Counted from the first letter of the stretch, positions 35,911 to 47,694 are shown. The stretch: DNA of 64,000 nucleotides from Sciurus carolinensis (GCF_902686445.1 NC_062214.1:48493454-48557453); one strand, 5' to 3'. Numbers and translations: made by a program. The notes: a model not told the origin generated them from the sequence alone.

Positions 35911-36907
35911 AGAATAATGCTGGAGAGAATGTGGAATAAAGGTAACACTAGTACAACCACTATGGAAATCAGTATGGAGGTTCCTCAAAAGACTAAGCAT
36001 GGAACCACCAGGTGACCCAGGTATCCACTGGGTATTTATCTTAAAGAATTAAAATCATCATACTACAGTGACACATGCATAACCACGTGTATAGCATCAC
36101 AATTCACAACAACCAAACTATGGAAACACCCGTGGTGTCCATCAAAAGATTAAAGAATAAAGAAAATTTGGTATATATACATAATGGAGTTTCATTCAGC
36201 CATAAAAATGAAATCATGTCATTTGTAGGAAAATAGATGCAACCAGAGAGCTTTATGTTAAGCAAAATAAGTCAAACTCAGAAGGTCAAGGATCATATGT
36301 TTTCTTTCATATGTGGAATCTAGAGATGAAAAAGGACAAGAAGGGGTGAATATAATGAACATAAAAGGGAGATCAGTAGAAGAAGGGGACCAAAGGGTGG
36401 AACGTAGGGATGGAGGAGATGCTGGGGAGTGATATTGGCCAAATTATATTGTGCCCATGTAACACAACAAATCCCATCATTGTCTACAACTGTAATGCAC
36501 CACATCAATAAAATATTTGGAGAAAAAAAGAAAGTTCAGAGATGATATGACTGGGTTACGAGAACATTGACCTAATCCACTGATAGATATTAACAGGGCA
36601 GTGACTGTAAGCAAGTAAGGTGTGATTCAAAGGTAACTGAAAGCAAGCCTTTGGGGTTTATATTTTGTGCCTGATGAGCACAGTTCTGTTTCCTCATTAC
36701 CATGCCTGAGTTACCTTTGCCACCACAACCTTCCACCATGATGTTGTACCTCACCTCCAGCCCAGAGCAATGAAGTCAACCATCTATGAACTGAGACCTC
36801 TGAAACCCTTCTCTACACTGTTGTTACCATGTCTTTTTGGTCACAGCAATGAAAGATTCACTAAAACATACAAATGCATGTGTTTTTATATATAAAGATG
36901 TATGCTT

Positions 36908-38140
36908 CACACCCACACTAACATCTATTATTGTTCATGTTCTTGATAATAGCCATCCTAATTGGAATAAGATGAATTCTGAGGGTTGTTTTAATTTGGA
37001 TTTCTTTAATTACTAGAGACGTTGAACACTTATTCATATATTTATTAATTGTATGTATGTCTTCTCCTGTAAAGTGTCCAGTTCCTTGGCCCATTTATTG
37101 GTTGGGTTCTTTGTATTTTTGGTGGTGTAAAGTTTTGTAAGTTCTTTATAAATTTTGGAGGTTAGTGCATGTGGAAAAGATTTTCTCCCACTCTGTAGGC
37201 TCTTTCTTCACGTTCTTGGTTGAATCCTTTGCTGAGAAAAAGCTTTTTAGTTTGAGTCCATCCCAATTATTGATTCTTGCTTTTATTTCTTGTGCTATGG
37301 GAGTCTTGTTGAGGAAGTCTGATCCTAAGCCAACATGATAAAGATTCGGGACTACTTTGTCTTCTTTTAGGTGTAGGGTCTCTGATCTAATTCCTATATC
37401 CTTGATCTATTTCAAGTTGAGTTTTGGCATGGATGTAGGGAAAAAGGCACACTTTTACATTGCTGGTAGAGTTGCTTTTGGTACAATCACTCTGGAAAGC
37501 AGTGTGGAAAATCCTCAGAAAACTTGGAATGGAACCACCTTTTGACCCAGTTATCCCCCTCCTTGGTTTATACCCAAGGGACTTAAAATCAGCATACTAT
37601 AGTAACACAACCACATCAATGTTTATAGCAGCTCAGTTCACAATAGCTAGATTGTGGAACCAACCTAGATGCCCTTCAACAGATGAATGGATAAAGAAAC
37701 TGGTATATATACATAATGGAATATTATTCGGCCATAAAGAAAAATAATATTATGACATTTGCAAATAAATGGATGGAATTGGAGAATATCATGCTAAGTG
37801 AAATAAGCCAATCCCAAAAATCCAAAGTCCAAATATTTTCCCTGATAAGTGGAGAATGATATATAATGGGGGTGGGGGTGTGGGGAGTGAGAGAAGAATG
37901 GAGGATCTTTGGATTGTGTAGAAGGAAATGAGAGGGAGGGGGTTATGAACGATGGTGGAATGAGACAGACATCATTGCCCTATGTACATGTATGATTGCA
38001 TGAATGATATGAGTCTACATCATATACAACCATGGAGAGGAAATGATGTACCCCATTTGTGTATGGTGAATCAAGGTGCGGCCTGTAAAAAATTTAAAAA
38101 ATAAAAAAATAATTAAAAAAAGGAAACTCACACACAAAAA
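36908..38140 (+). mobile_element. L1 with 5' inversion (twin priming), TSD
   Basis: 36908-37441 is L1 ORF2 in reverse orientation (GGGTTCTTTGTATTTTTGG, AAAGCTTTTTAGTTTGAG). From about 37442 the text switches to forward ORF2, beginning exactly where the reversed part stops in the element, and runs to the 3' UTR and A tail at 38140. AAAGATGTATGCTT (36894-36907) and AAAGATTTATGCTT (38141-38154) form a 14-bp TSD with one change. This is the standard product of twin priming. Forward frames include the ORF2 C-terminal region with EWIKKLVYIHNGILF. Confidence 0.92.
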
Positions 38141-38364
38141 AAAGATTTATGCTTTTTGCTTTGCTTTGTTTTGGCAAAGAAATACTGGAAGAATATTATA
38201 GAATAGTCATAGGCCAAATGGCAGGGTATACAGAAGAATGGAAATTAAACTTCTCAAAGTATATGTTTCTATAGTACTATCATTTTAGCCATGTAAATAT
38301 ATTTCATATTTGGAAAAAAAAAAAGAAAACATGCTAAAATTGAAAATGAATATGCCTTAGTGTA

Positions 38365-38696
38365 CAGGCTTACCTCAGGGATATTGCAAATTTGGTTCCA
38401 GATCACTGCAATAAAGTGAGTCCTGTGAATTCTTGGTTTCCCAATGCATGTAAAACAGGTATGTTTACACTAAACAGGATTCTAGTAAGTGTGCAATAGT
38501 AGCATGTCTAAAAAATGTACATACCACAATTAAAAAATACTTTATTACTGAAAAGCATTTATTATCATTTGAGCATTTGGAAAAACAGTGCCACCAGGCT
38601 TGCTCAATGCAGTGTTGCTACAACCTTCAATTTGTAAAAATGCATTATCGATAACACAAAATGAAATGAAGTGCAATAAAATAATGTATGACTGTG
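38365..38696. mobile_element. Tigger1-like non-autonomous DNA transposon
   Basis: It begins CAGGCTTACCTCAGGGATATTG and contains GGTTCCAGATCACTGCAATAA and TTGGTTTCCCAATGCATG. It ends CTACAACCTTCAATTTGTA, GTGCAATAAAATAATG and ATGACTG, the two ends of a Tigger1-type element (TcMar superfamily) with the transposase deleted. TA flanks it on both sides. It is old. Confidence 0.8.
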
Positions 38697-39407
38697 TATC
38701 AAATTAGAAACATCACCACACTGAGTAAGTGTTTATTTCAAATCAGTTTGAACATATCCCTCTAAGTCTGTCCTTGGATAATATATTCTACTGACAAGAA
38801 GAACTGCAAAGAGAAAAAGAAACTTCAATCTCTGTTTCATTACTGGCAAAACTGATATGGGAATGCTAAAGCTATTTTATGTGTATTGCATGGAAAAACA
38901 AATTAACAAGTGGGCTAAGGATGTTGGTTGTACTCTTAGGTGAAAAAGAAACCACACACAACTATAAAAGTTTAGGAAAAAGTCCTCTAAATATAACGTT
39001 TAAAATAGAAAATTTTAAAAAGCCTAAAGCAACATCACTTTGGAAGTAGGCATCTCTGTGCCCAGACTGTGAATTGTCAGTATCAACCCAGAAATGCTGA
39101 TTCCAAGACTGGGGGAAAGTTGACGCAAAGGGAACCTTGAATATCTTGTTGTGTTAGAACTCCAAGGACAGCCAAAGGACAAATGGGGGCATGCCAAAAA
39201 ATTCAGGCACAAGTCTCAAGTGATTCCTACCAAGTACATTTGTGACAATTTGAACATCAACAAAAATTACTATAATTGATTTTAAAATTTTGAATAAATA
39301 TATGTGTCCTTAGTGAAGGACAAAGGAAGGACCGAGAACCAGAAAGAGAGAAAGGAGGGGAGTGTGCAAGGTGGGTGGCTGGGGAGTGGGTGGAGAGAGG
39401 GGAGATA

Positions 39408-39534
39408 GAGAAAGAGAGAGAGAGAGAGAAGAGAAGAGAAGAGAAGAGAAGAGGAGAGGAGAGGAGGGGAGGGGAGGGGAGGGGAGGGGAGGGGAGGGAA
39501 GGGAAGAGAAGAGAAGAGAAGAGAAGAGAAGAGA

Positions 39535-39574
<40 letters not shown>
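39408..39574 (+). repeat. Polypurine tract with GAGAA and GGGGA repeats
   Basis: Order is (GA)n, (GAGAA)n, (GGGGA) about six units, (GAGAA)n, (GA)n, so the block is roughly mirror-symmetric. The + strand is purine-only throughout. Frames rich in Arg, Glu and Lys across it are artefacts. Confidence 0.95.
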
Positions 39575-39580
<6 letters not shown>

Positions 39581-39764
39581 TCTTTTGCTCTTACAGGAGG
39601 TGACCGAGAAATCTCCTATTCTAATAAGTGATTAAAGTAAAGACTTAATCATTTACCCTGCCATTTTAGGAAGACATTAGTTATCCACAGTTGGCAAGTA
39701 CAAACTCTTCTTCTTAGGAAAGCACCAACTAAAATAAATGACAGAATCAGAAAATCTACAGCCC

Positions 39765-39985
39765 TCAGTGAAGCAATTGATTCAGGAAAGGATCACTAAT
39801 GGATGCTTAAACTATTGGGTTATGGGTTATGAGAGAACTCCACAGTTAATGTGCTAATTCCAGTAGAAAACTTAATTATGCAGTAATGAGATCTATTAAC
39901 CAATTAATCAGGTGACATTAGATAATGAAATGACATCAGCAATTAAGGGATGCAGAATTAATGAGAGTGTCAGTCATGAAATTTT
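39765..39985. promoter_or_regulatory. Candidate homeodomain-site cluster
   Basis: Non-repetitive segment with AAGCAATTGATTCAG, GTGCTAATTCCAG, CTTAATTATGCAGTAATGAG, CCAATTAATCAGGTGAC and GCAATTAAGG. The density of ATTA cores with E-box-like CAGGTG suggests a regulatory element, but the region is AT-rich, so chance is a real alternative. Confidence 0.22.
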
Positions 39986-40117
39986 CTTGCCACAGACATA
40001 CAGACTGAATCGATTCAAACCTTTAGACTAACTTCTAATCTACAAGAAATAAAGGGAATAAACTAAATAACACTACAAGGAAATAATCAGATAAGTATGA
40101 TATAAGATATTCTGCAC

Positions 40118-40566
40118 ATGTGGTAAAGACTTTTCTCCCAAACTGTAGGCTTTCTTTTCACATTTTGTTTCTTTTGCTGAGAAGAGCCTTTTTAGTTTGA
40201 GTTCATCCTATTTATTAAATCTTGATTTAACTTCTTACATTTTAGGGGTCTTATTAAGGAAGTCAGGTCCTAGACTGACATGGTGAAGATTTGGGCCTAC
40301 TTTTTCTTCTAGTTGTCGCAGGGTCTCTGGTCTAGTGTTTAAGTCTTTGATACACTGTGAGTTGAGTTTTGTGCAGGGTGAGAGATAAAGGTAAAATTTC
40401 ATTTAGTTACATGTGGCTTTCCATTTTTCCCAGTACCATTTGTTGAATACGCTGTCTTTTCTCCAGTGAATGTTTTTGGCACCTTTGTCTATGGAACCAA
40501 CCTAGGTGCCCTTCAACAGTTGAATGGATAAAGAAAATGTGGTGTGTGTGTGTTTGTGTGTGTATG

Positions 40567-40611
<45 letters not shown>

Positions 40612-41026
40612 GTATGTATGACTATTACTCGGCTTTAAAGAAGAATGAAATTATGGCATTTGTTGGTAAATGGTAAATGGATGGAGTTAGAGAATATCAT
40701 GCTAAGCAAAATAAGCCAAACCCAAAAAACCAAAGGCCAAATGTTTTCTCTGATATGCGGATGCTAATTCACAATCAGGGGCAGGACTGGGGAAGAACAG
40801 CATAACTTTATATTAGGTATAGGGGAGTGAAGGGAGGGGAAGGGGCATGGGGTTAGAAAGGATAGTAGAGTGAAACAAATTATTACCTCATGTACCTTTA
40901 TAACTACATGACCAATGTGATCCTACAATATGTATAATCAGAAAAATGAAATGTATGATCTATCAAAATGTATAAATGTATTCTATTGTCATGTAGAACA
41001 AATTAGGATAAATTTTAAAAAATTTT
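40118..41026 (+). mobile_element. Second L1 with 5' inversion, TSD
   Basis: 40118-40491 is reversed L1 ORF2 (AGCCTTTTTAGTTTGAGTTC, CATTTGTTGAATACGCTG). At 40492 it switches to forward text (TATGGAACCAACCTAGGTGC) and ends with the second 3' UTR type (CCTACAATATGTATAATC) at 41026. AAGATATTCTGCAC (40104-40117) and AAATATTCTACAC (41027-41039) are a diverged TSD. Unlike the first case, ORF2 sequence between the reversed and forward parts is missing. A TG/TA microsatellite lies at 40541-40619. Confidence 0.87.
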
Positions 41027-41193
41027 AAATATTCTACACTTTGTCTTTTTAAAAAGATTCCTGTCTCATGTAAAAGAGGAAAAGACAATAGGTCTGTTCT
41101 AGATTCAGGAACAAAAGTGACTATAGCCAAAGACATTGCTATAATTGGACAAGGTTGATTGAGCCAGACATTGGTCATTGGTTCATTACAGGG

Positions 41194-41210
41194 CATTACA
41201 GCCTGTAATG
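41194..41210. repeat. Short perfect inverted repeat
   Basis: CATTACAG and CTGTAATG flank a single C. It is probably too small to be functional on its own. Confidence 0.8.
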
Positions 41211-41235
41211 AAGGACAGCTTCCATATTCACCTTG

Positions 41236-41525
41236 TCAGTCATAGGAAATGTGCCAAGGGAGGAAGAGAGAAATAACAGAGATGAGCATCATTAAGAATC
41301 TGTGCAACTTCATCCACTTACCAGCAAATGTCATAAGTTTATTCTTCTTTATGACTGAGTAATATTCCTTTGTGTTTATATACCATAGTTTCTTTTTCCA
41401 TTCATCAATTGATCTCAGTTGGTTCCACAATCTAGCTATTGTGAATTGAGCTGCTATGAACACTGATGTGGCTGCATCACTGTAGTATGCTGATTTTAAG
41501 TCCTTTGGGTATAAACTGAGGGGTG
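41236..41525 (-). mobile_element. L1 ORF2 C-terminal fragment
   Basis: The - strand frame contains YPKDLKSAYYSDAATSVFIA and ARLWNQLRSIDEWKKKLWYI, the region just before the ORF2 stop. It is closely related to the fragment at 46190-46570. No 3' UTR is attached, so it is a partial copy. Confidence 0.85.
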
Positions 41526-42319
41526 AAAAAATATTAATAATAAATAAAAATAATCTGTACAAGAAAAATCAAGTTTGCATCTGCTGCTGCTTCCTTGTTC
41601 TTCCAACTGTTATTCCATCCAAGTCTCCACAATATTGGACATTGCTGCCTACACTTAGTGAGTGTCTCTGCTTCTGTTTGCTATCTCACATGCCAATCAT
41701 TTCTATACATACTCTTATTGACACACCCAGAAGCCTCTTAATGTTAGGCATCTCTTAATCCAATCGAGTTGATAGTTAAGATTAACCGTTACATGTGGTA
41801 ATGTCAGCATCACCTGTGTGCTTGTTATCTTAACATAGTCTCCGGAGGCACATTAAAATTCAATAAGGTCTATACCATATTAAAATTTGGCAGCTTCTGA
41901 CCAAGTACTAGTTTGCAGAATTAGAGAGAAGGTGTAGTTGTTCCACTGGGAAACTGAGCAAATAATGAGTACACTTTCCTTACATTGAATCTTAGTTGTG
42001 GTTCCCCCAAAACAGACCGTTAAATATAAATTGTGAGTGAATAGTTTATTTTGGACACAATTTCAGAAAATGTCATTAGAGGAGTGAGGAATTGAGACTG
42101 GTGAAGAAGTGTACTATGGAGGGATACATGTGTGAGTGGGTACCACTGTGGGAAGCTGGGGCTCACTGTGACTGCAGACTTTCTAAGAGACTGTGTAGAG
42201 CATACCTCGGGTGTGTTCTCCATGGTAAAGAAGTGTCGGTATGTTTATTTGCCATCTCCTGCTCATGTTTGGTTGAGGGCTGCTTGGAGGAATAACTCCC
42301 AGAATTTCCTGCTGACTCC

Positions 42320-43000
42320 ACACAAATTCAACAATCCCATTACAAAGTTATTGAAATCTATGCTAAAGAGATGTCTATACTTCCATGTTCATTGCAAGCA
42401 TTATTCACAATAGCTTAAACACCTAATTGAACTAAGTGTCCACCTAAGGATGAATAGATCTTTTTAAAGTGATCTAAATATAAAGTGGTATCTTATTCAG
42501 CCTTAAGAAAAACCCAGAAAATTTTTTTCACTTGCAACAATATGGGCAAGTTGGAGGAAATTGTGTGTTAAGTGAAATAGGTCAGGTACAGAAAAACAAA
42601 TGTCATATGAACTCATTCATATATGGAATCTAAGAGAGCCAAACTCAAGGAATAGAGTCCAGAATGGTGATTATTATATCAGGTAGTAAGGCAGAGGGGA
42701 AAGGAGAGCTGGCAACCATCAGTTATAATGTTACAATTAGATCAGGAGAAATAAATCTGCATGTTGACTATAATGAATAATAATGTATATTTCAAAATAG
42801 TTAAAAATAGGATTTCAAACATCATTAACACAAAGAAATCACAAGTATTTGAGGTGAAGGATATGTTAATTAGTTTGATTTGATCATTCTATAATGTATA
42901 CACATGTAGAAACCCCATCGACCACATTGTACAGCATAAATATACATAATCATGATTTGTCCATTAAAAATGAAACAAAACTTGAACAGATAAAATTTAA
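42320..43000 (+). mobile_element. Old L1 3' end (L1MA/MB-like)
   Basis: CATTATTCACAATAGCTTAA, GGAATCTAAGAGAGCCAAAC, TGACTATAATGAATAATAATG, GAGGTGAAGGATATGTTAAT and GTACAGCATAAATATACATAATC follow the 3' part of an L1M element through its 3' UTR to about 43000. The protein frame is lost. Confidence 0.75.
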
Positions 43001-43874
43001 TTGAATTTTTAAATGAAATATGCAAGAAACTCTGAGGCTGTAGAGAACCGTCTGGGCACTGGGGAGCCAGAGGGTATCGTGACATGTTGGCAGCACCTGC
43101 TACCCCTTGCTTATACAGCACATCAGGTCAGGGAGTTAGGGAATTGTTACCAGGATCTGGAAAGTCCAGGTGGATCCCTAGATGAACATGGAGATGTGTA
43201 ATGCCAGCAGAGGGCCTCTCCGACATCCCCCTTGCCCACGACTGCACAGCTGGTGCAATGGAGCTAATTTGACAAAGAGACATTGACTCATTTTCATCAA
43301 AACATTCTGGCAATGGCCCACATACTGCTCTGTCCTCAGAGTAATTACCTACCTCATGGGGTAATCATACCTGAAAATTATCTAAGAGAATTAATTTGGC
43401 ATATTCTAGTTGGAACCAGATATTGTCTTGAGAGCTGCAAGTCATGTAACTATAAAACCAAACATTGCTTTCATTTTTTTTTTTGGCACTTAGAATGACG
43501 TGTCCACAGCTCTCAAACAGGAGGAGATGCTGGTGCCTGTTCACAAAAGAAGGAAAAAGAGAGACACAAGAAAATACTGGCATTTCCACACTTTCAAGAA
43601 AGGTTAAATCAAAGTCATATAACAAGTAGAAAAAGCATGACAGTATTTTTTTTTCTAAAGTTGTTTCTGAGCCACTTTTAAGCAGATTTGGCTACTTATC
43701 TCATCAGCCACTTTTTTCAATGAGGGGGAAACATCATCCCAATCTGCACCAAGACTCTAGAAAGCAGAATTGACAAAAAAGAGGAAAATCACCATAGATA
43801 TCACAAGAATGGATGATTGCAGTTTGTAGTTTATGGTAGATTTTCTAAAAGTAGCAGTAATGAAAAACCATCAG
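43001..43874. other. Intergenic, no gene seen
   Basis: Short frames only. The 43020-43250 part has higher GC and looks unique. Confidence 0.5.
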
Positions 43875-44099
43875 AGCTGGGCATGGTGGCACACACCTGT
43901 AATCCCAGCATTTTGGGAGGTTCAGGCAGGAGGATTACAAATTTGAGACCAGTCTAAGCAATTTAGCAAAGTCCTAAGCAACTTAGCAAGACCCTGCCTC
44001 AAAATAAAAAATAAAAAAAGGCTAGGGATGTAGCATAGTGGAAAAGTACCCCTGGTAAAGTGCCCCTCCCTGCACTCTCCTGCAAGGGAAAAAAAAAAA
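43875..44099 (+). mobile_element. B1-dID dimeric SINE
   Basis: GCTGGGCATGGTGGCACAC, CCTGTAATCCCAGCATTTTG and AAGACCCTGCCTCAAAAT (B1 head), then GCTAGGGATGTAGCATAGTG (ID tail) with a poorly conserved B box and an A run. Confidence 0.92.
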
Positions 44100-45454
44100 C
44101 CCAGAAAGTAGAATGTTCTAGCCTTATGGACCAAGTGCTAGTGAGTCTATAGCATGGCAGAGAGTGATAGAGTAGCCTCAATTCACAGCACTTCCTCTCA
44201 TGATATATATGCCAGGATGTTAGGGAAGGAGACAAACACACATGCTCTGGAGAGCTTTCCTTTGCTGCAGGTTCATCCAGTGATTGCAGATGTGATTTTG
44301 CTTTTACATAGCTTTTACTACCTGTGGGTCTAATTTCTCTCTTTGGAAAACTAAGGAAGTTAGAATTTATAACCATTAAGGTCTATTCTCATGCTAACTA
44401 TTTCAACTTTATGCATCTGTTATTTACTGCTGTTGATATAACAGAATAGATGATTATTTATAAAATAGGACCCAGACTCATTGGCTTTCACTTGGTTGAT
44501 TAAAAAGAATGAAGAGGGTGTGAAGACAAGAAAAGAACCTTGACAAAGAAAGAAGATAGAACAATAAAATCAGGACTTCCTGGCTGCCATGGAGGCAAAT
44601 TCAAAGTCACACTGAGTCATAATAAACATATTGGATAAACAACATAGAGGAAAACATGAGAAATGAGAGGAGGTAGAAATCAAGTCAGTATGAATCCAAA
44701 GGCAAGAATATTATTGTCATTACGTATTAATCATAGCTTATTTGCAAGTCCTAGAAGGGACAGGAGATGGGATGCTCAGGCAGTTCTAGTCCAGGGGCAT
44801 ATGACAGCAGGACGTTCCTAAAGAGAGATGATTGCTAGAATTGTGGTTTTCTTGTTGTTTAACAAGAAGCCAGCGAACTGATCAAGGCAAAAACAGGGGT
44901 TTGTGAATTCTTGCCACCAATCCAGATGAAAGAAGCAGAGCACCTGGTCTAAGGCAGTACAAAACTTAATCCTGGATTCCACACAGGTGTCTCACCCTCC
45001 ACCTCAGGCTTCCAATTATCACTTCATGGCAGCTTTCATTCCTCACTGACTGCATCCCTCCCATGGTGAACACCTTTGCTACCAGTAACTCCTCAGACAG
45101 ATTTTCTGCAGCCTTACCATCCAAGTGAGCTAGAACCTACTGCCTCTGTTTCTTGGTGGTCAGAGGGCTCTGCAGAAGCTTTCTAATAACCCAGGATCTC
45201 AGTGGTTGCCCAATCCCCAAAGAAGAACCTGAGACTGCGAAGGGATTGAGAAGGATTGGAAGAAGTTTTCCCAGGAAGCAAAAGCGAGTGAATTGGGAGA
45301 AAGAAATAGGGAGGAAAAGTCACCCAAGTATGAGAAATAGAAAACCCAGGTGGCCCATTTTCAAAATACAGTGTTTAGCTTTAAATATAAAATGGTTTGA
45401 GATATCAGAAAGGCAGCTGGAGAGGAGATCAGAATAGAATGTTTCAAGCAGTTA
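44100..45454. other. Intergenic, no gene seen
   Basis: No repeat signature or recognised coding sequence. A 94-codon + frame (45153-45437, basic, with KQKRVNWEKEIGRKS) has no family I recognise and no gene context, and its end runs toward the LTR-like fragment at 45455. Confidence 0.45.
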
Positions 45455-45620
45455 ACACTGGTGGAGTGTAAAAACCACAGCCCCTTGACAAACAGGAGGT
45501 GAGAAGGAAGGCCTGACCTGACCAACAGAGATAAACTACCAAAAGACACTCAACCCAGGAGGACTTTATCACCGTCAGTGAACAAAAGGAGGAGGGGATT
45601 ACTAAAGATATATTTCTTTA
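45455..45620 (+). mobile_element. LTR fragment related to 13118-13668
   Basis: TGGAGTGTAAAAACCACAGC, AGGTGAGAAGGAAGGCC, GACCAACAGAGATAAACTACC and AGACACTCAACCCAGGAGG match the - strand of 13515-13655 in order. Only this U3-like part is recognisable. Confidence 0.6.
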
Positions 45621-45696
45621 AATAACCCAATAGGAGAGAGTGAAGTTACCCTGACCAATGAGTAGTCAAGTACCCTCTTTTATTTGTTTATTTTTT

Positions 45697-45735
45697 TACA
45701 TATATATATATATATATATATATTTATTTATTTCT
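45697..45735. repeat. (TA)n / TTTA-rich microsatellite
   Basis: CATATATATA run followed by TTTATTTATTTA. Confidence 0.9.
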
Positions 45736-46189
45736 GTAGACTGAATTTCTAAATGTAGACTTTTCAGTTCAAAGGTATATAAAGATGTTTAGAACAGTTG
45801 ACAGGTATTTCCAAATTGCATCCCAGAATCTTTGTACTATTTTACTCTCACCAGCAGGCTATGTGATTGACTACTTCTATCTTTTTTTTCTACAGCATTG
45901 AGAGATTATCCAGTGATTTCGTATGAAAATCTATCATATAATTATTATTATAGTTTTAAATTGTTTTATCTTTTTAAAATTTTGATTCATTATACACAAA
46001 TGGGGTACAACTTTCGTTTCTCCGGTTGTACACAAAGTAGAGTCACACCATTTGCATAATCATACATATACATAAGGAAGTGATGTTTGTCTCATTCTAT
46101 TATTTTTCCTTCCCTCCACTCCCTCCCCACACCTCATTTTCCTCTATACAGTCCTCATTCTTGCCTCCCCCGACCCCCATTATGTATCA

Positions 46190-47694
46190 TCATCCAATTA
46201 TCAGAGAAATCATTTGGCCTTTGGTTTTTTGGGATAGGCTTATTTCACTTAGAATGATATTCTCAAACTCCATCCATTTACCTGCAAATGCCATAATTTT
46301 ATTTTCCTTTACGGCTGAATAATATTCCATTGTGTATATATACCACAGTTGCTTTATCCATTCATCTACTGAAGGGCATCTATGTTGATTCCATAATCTA
46401 GCTATTGTGAATTGAGCTGCTATAAACATTGATGTAGCTGTGTCACTGTAGTATGCTGATTTTAAGTCCTTTGGGTATAGGTCAAGGAGTGGGATAGCTT
46501 GGTCAAATGGTGGTTCCATTCCAAGTTTTATAAGGAATCTCCATGCTACTTTCCAGAGTGGCTGCACCAATTTGCAACTACACCATCAATGTATGAGTGT
46601 ACCTTTCCCCCCACATCCTCACCAACACCTATTGTTGCTTATACTCTTGATAATAGACATTCTAATTGGGGTGAGATGAAATCTTAGGGTAGTTTTGATT
46701 TGCATTTCTCTTATTACTAGAGATGTTGAACATTTTTTCACATATTTGTTGATTACTTGTAGATCTTCTTCTGTGAACTATCTGTTCATTTCCTTAGCCC
46801 ATTTATTGATTGGGTCCTTTGTTTTATTGGTGTAAAGTTTTGTAAGTTCTTTATAAATGTTGGAGATTAGTGCTCTATGTGAAGTACATATGGAAAAGAT
46901 TTTCTCCCACTCTGTAGACTCTCTCTTCACAGTGTTGATTGTTTCCTTTGCTGAGAAAAAGCTTTTTAGTTTGAATCTATCCCAATTATTGATTCCTGAT
47001 TTTTTTTCTTGTGCTTTGGGAATCATGTTAAGGAAGTCTGATCCTAAGCCAACAAGTTGAAGGTTTGGACCTACTTTTTCTTCTATAAGATGCAGGGTCT
47101 CTGGTCAAATTCTGAGTTCCTTGATCCATTTTGAGTTAAGTTTTGTGCAGGGTGAGAGATAGGGATTTAGTTTCATTTTGCTGCATATGGATTTCCAGTT
47201 TTCCCAGCACCATTTGTTGAAGAGGCTTTCTTTTCTCCATTGTATGTTTTTGACACCTTTGTCTAGTATGAGATAACTATATTTATGTGGGTTTGTCTCT
47301 GTGTCCTCTATTCTGTACCATGGGTCTACCTATCTATTGTGCTGCCAAATATTATTGTTACTATTGTTCTACAGAAGATCTGGTATTGTGATACCACCTG
47401 CTTTGCTCTTCCTGCTAAGAAATGCTTTAGCTATTCTGGGTCTCTTATTCTTCCAGATGAAGTTCATGATTGTTTTCCCTATTTCTATGAGGTACATCAT
47501 TGGAATTTTAATTGGAATTGCATTGAATTTGTATAGTGCTTTTAGTAGTATGATCATTTTGACAATATTAATTCTGCCTATCCAAGAACATGGGAGATCT
47601 TTCCATCTTCTAAGATTTCCTTGAATTTCTTTCTTTAGTGTTCTTTAGTTCTTGTTGTAGAGGTCTTTCACCCCTTTTTTTAGATTGAGTCCCA

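Larger units (their letters stand above)
34555..36530 (+). mobile_element. Older L1, 3' part, host of later insertions
   Basis: ORF2 C-terminal text (AGACAGCCTTTTTAGCAAAT, GGATATACAAATGTAGAAAA, AAGTCGATTAAAACATATC) runs to 35175 and resumes at 35911 (AATGCTGGAGAGAATGTGG, CTATGGAAATCAGTATGG). The 3' UTR has GGAATCTAGAGATGAAAAAG and ends CAATAAAATATTTGGAG with A tail at 36530. This 3' UTR differs from the two younger types in the window. Confidence 0.8.
32794..36868 (+). mobile_element. MaLR-type LTR split by L1 insertions
   Basis: The 5' piece (32794-32876) matches the family start through CTCATGTGTGAGACAATG. The 3' piece (36531-36868) continues from AAAGTTCAGAGATGATATG to CACTAAAACA. TACAA flanks the whole on both sides (32789-32793 and 36869-36873), an exact 5-bp TSD now about 4 kb apart, which proves the pieces are one LTR. 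At the break, AAAGTTTAGTGGTGACAATA (from 32854) is repeated as AAAGTTCAGAGATGATATG (36531-36549), the diverged TSD of the L1 that split it. Confidence 0.85.
38699..40103. other. Intergenic with a purine-rich tract
   Basis: No gene recognised. It holds the polypurine tract at 39408-39574 and an ATTA-rich candidate element at 39765-39985, each listed separately. Confidence 0.5.

Noticed and set aside
39362..39635. Two Arg/Glu/Lys-rich + frames of 86-89 codons
   Set aside because: Low-complexity purine tract. The same sequence is open in more than one frame because it lacks T.
41194..41210. Palindrome as a regulatory site or hairpin
   Set aside because: Only 17 bp in AT-rich DNA. Expected by chance in a 64-kb window.
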